Source of the DNA: Chlorogloeopsis sp. ULAP01
Lineage (GTDB): Bacteria > Cyanobacteriota > Cyanobacteriia > Cyanobacteriales > Nostocaceae
Length of the DNA: 64,000 nucleotides
Assembly: GCF_030381805.1 (NCBI RefSeq)
Contig: NZ_JAUDRH010000004.1
Span: forward strand, 372,001 to 436,000
Direction: 5' to 3'
Below, piece after piece: positions 62,652 through 64,000 of the stretch. The notes under the pieces were generated by a model. That model did not search any database, was not told the DNA's origin, and saw only the letters and a list, made by a program, of their open reading frames with translations. A program made the position numbers and the translations under genes. Within the stretch, counting starts at the first letter, position 1, and the number at the start of each line of letters is the position of its first letter.

Positions 62652-62785
62652 AAACTTGGAGCCTTTCTACTTCTAGGCTCTAGATTTGCTCAAAGTCTCT
62701 GTGATGGTTAGTTGCAATTACCAAATTATGTGCGATCGCTATTGCAGCTATGAAAATTACAGATACAGCGAAGTGGACATTTGAC
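62652..62785 (-). pseudogene. Remnant of a PIN-domain (VapC-like) toxin gene
   Basis: Translation of the minus strand gives IAAIAIAHNLVIATNHHRDF, then EQI, a TAG stop, and SLEVERLQ. This matches the C-terminal pattern of VapC PIN domains (IAA..A..HNL.LVT.N..DFE.I..L..E). The stop in the middle and the lack of any upstream PIN-domain sequence indicate decay. It contains a HIP1 GCGATCGC site within the alanine-rich helix. Confidence 0.55.
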
Positions 62786-62907
62786 AAGAATTAATCAAGG
62801 CAACTTCCTAGATGGGCGTGTCATTTACTTCTGAGTTAAAAAAGATTCTTTCTGAGGCTGGTTGCTACTTTGAACGTCATATTGCACTTTCACCAAGCTT
62901 ACAAACT

Positions 62908-63309
62908 TTATACTTTTGGACTTTTGCCTCGTTCTAAAGCTTTTGATGCTGGTGGAGGTTCGGGAGGCTTTTGAAGAATTTCAATAATTACAGTCATGAC
63001 TTCATTAGTTTTTTCGCCCTTCACTTTTCCTATATGGCGAATAATATTATTTTTCTCAACGGTTGCAATAATGTTAGGGCGAATATAGCAATGACTTAGG
63101 TTTAGTTTACCAACCTTGAAGTTTTGGTCTTCTAACTTAATTTCATAATCTCTACCTGCTTTACTGGTGATAGGACAGACCATAATATTGTTACTATCTG
63201 ATTCTGCAATTACTAAAGCAGGTCGTCTTTTAGTGGTAAATACATCAGAAAATGGAAAAGGCACTGAGACGACATCGCCTTTACCAAGTTTTTCTATAGA
63301 TCCTTCCAA
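62908..63309 (-). CDS. MazF/PemK-family toxin
   Basis: This toxin of about 133 residues has the MazF/PemK fold: GKGDVVSVPFPFSDVFTTKRRPALVI near the start, MVCPITSKAGRDYEIKL, and RPNIIATVEKNNIIRHIGKV. Members are mRNA interferases. No ATG is available. The TTG at 63309 is chosen because AGAGGA lies 9 bp upstream; the frame stays open to a TTG at 63336. It overlaps the antitoxin stop by 16 bp. A Pro-rich tail (EILQKPPEPPPASKAL) ends it. Confidence 0.85.
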   Translation of the reverse strand: MEGSIEKLGKGDVVSVPFPFSDVFTTKRRPALVIAESDSNNIMVCPITSKAGRDYEIKLEDQNFKVGKLNLSHCYIRPNIIATVEKNNIIRHIGKVKGEKTNEVMTVIIEILQKPPEPPPASKALERGKSPKV

Positions 63310-63599
63310 GCTTCGTCTTCCTCTGGATCGAGCCAAATGTTGTTTAATGATGTCTCACTCAATTCAAGAAAATCTTTTATTAGTATTTGAGAATCATCTG
63401 CATCACTGGCTTGCAAATTCTTAACTCTTTCAAGTGTTAGTCCGGTTAATTTTACTACTAAAGCTAAATCGATGCCTTCCCGCAGCATATTGAGTGCAAC
63501 TTGGGTTAATCCCTGCTGCAAACCTTGCTCCCATGCTTCGCGTAATTTTTTAGGTTGAATTGCGGAGTTCTGTATGATTGTCAGTTTGTGCGCTTTGCT
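63294..63599 (-). CDS. Chimeric antitoxin-like ORF with Rpn-nuclease tail
   Basis: The frame is open from 63599 but has no ATG; the first usual start is TTG at 63521 (75 codons). The upstream part KKLREAWEQGLQQGLTQVAL and NMLREGIDLALVVKLTGLTL match the C-terminal tail of Rpn/PD-(D/E)XK-type proteins. The end NNIWLDPEEDEAWKDL looks like the acidic C-terminus of a MazF-partner antitoxin. It directly precedes and overlaps the toxin, so it may still be the antitoxin. A fusion of two gene fragments is inferred. Confidence 0.5.
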   Translation of the reverse strand, partial: SKAHKLTIIQNSAIQPKKLREAWEQGLQQGLTQVALNMLREGIDLALVVKLTGLTLERVKNLQASDADDSQILIKDFLELSETSLNNIWLDPEEDEAWKDL

Positions 63600-63706
63600 T
63601 CAATAAATATGAATATAGCGCTTTTATAAATATACATATCGCAGCTATACAAACTAAACTGGCTAGGTGAATTAGATTTGTATAGCCGCGACTCCGTCTT
63701 TTCTAG

Positions 63707-64000
63707 TTACCCAAAAGGTTGCCCCCAGAGTCTCCAGTTCTCCTTATTAAAGGGAGACTTCCATTTTTGAATGAGTGTCAGTTCTAGCCTTTGGCGCGAT
63801 CGCGTTTTAGTTGGCGCATCCCACCAAAAGGCTATATTCACTGCTGTTTTTAATTCATAACGGTAGTGCAAGTCCAAGTAATTTTCAATGTATTGCTTGC
63901 AATCGTGTACACCTTTCCATCTTTTATTAGATTTACAAGTTTCTCCGATATAGAGTAGCAAGTTTGCTGCTATGTCTATGACAAAGTACAGACAGGCTTC
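63707..64000 (-). CDS. GIY-YIG nuclease family protein, 5' end beyond the window
   Basis: The frame remains open to the right edge, reading EACLYFVIDIAANLLLYIGE and then TCKSNKRWKGVHDCKQY. The YFV...LLYIGET pattern and the Arg in KRWKGVHDC fit a GIY-YIG domain, and LELTLIQKWKSPFNKENW carries the conserved Glu and the final Asn region. Only the last 98 or so codons are visible. It differs in sequence from the GIY-YIG gene at 40041. Confidence 0.75.
   Translation of the reverse strand, partial: EACLYFVIDIAANLLLYIGETCKSNKRWKGVHDCKQYIENYLDLHYRYELKTAVNIAFWWDAPTKTRSRQRLELTLIQKWKSPFNKENWRLWGQPFG

Overview
The window is a piece of a cyanobacterial chromosome, most likely from a filamentous, heterocyst-forming lineage (Nostocales in the broad sense). 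The evidence is the high density of GCGATCGC (HIP1) palindromes, a psbX/ycf66 pair, a cyAbrB-type regulator, an SLH-OprB porin, a PatA-type response regulator, and long stretches of the degenerate heptameric repeats (TAGGGAC, CCCCAGT and related) known from heterocystous cyanobacteria. A complete hmpF / hmpABCDE set, the chemosensory cluster that controls hormogonium motility in Nostoc punctiforme, points to a hormogonium-forming strain. The species cannot be fixed from the sequence alone.

Left part (1-28 kb) is housekeeping. It holds an iron/solute porin, glyoxalase I, a radical-SAM activase-like protein, enolase, argC, ribBA, a peptidoglycan amidase, a methyltransferase, a CPBP protease, cyAbrB, sdhB, two TolB-like lipoproteins, ycf66, the 39-residue psbX, yggT, accC, tRNA-Leu(GAG), chorismate lyase, a DUF3352 protein, ccsB and tilS. 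Several of these genes end in TAG stop codons that lie inside flanking heptamer repeats.

Middle part (27-40 kb) is the motility signalling locus. hmpF (coiled coil, minus strand) is divergent from hmpA (PatA-type), hmpB (CheY), hmpC (CheW), hmpD (MCP) and hmpE (a 1720-residue CheA-REC hybrid). HmpD and HmpE carry very long acidic linkers, and HmpE contains a fresh 75-bp tandem repeat.

40.0-44.1 kb is a small accessory island. It has a GIY-YIG protein overlapping an unknown gene, two Uma2 nucleases, a RelE-type toxin with its antitoxin, and the 3' part of a type I specificity gene (hsdS). Copies of the last ~87 bp of hsdS recur between each of these payload genes, giving a cassette-like mosaic. 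This is the most unusual structure in the window.

44-50 kb holds an ETR1-like ethylene-receptor hybrid kinase with all known copper/ethylene-binding residues, a second REC-histidine kinase, and a prolyl oligopeptidase. It is followed by dnaK with a long structured leader, an acetoacetate decarboxylase-family protein, and a Gfo/Idh/MocA oxidoreductase.

54-64 kb holds small secreted proteins, a retropepsin-like protease, a flavin/heme-binding split-barrel protein, a PEP-CTERM exported protein, and hyuA/hyuB flanking a frameshifted hydrophobic mini-gene. It ends in decayed or chimeric toxin-antitoxin loci and a GIY-YIG gene cut by the right edge. hyuA, hyuB and tilS each appear to contain an in-frame copy of a dispersed intergenic repeat.
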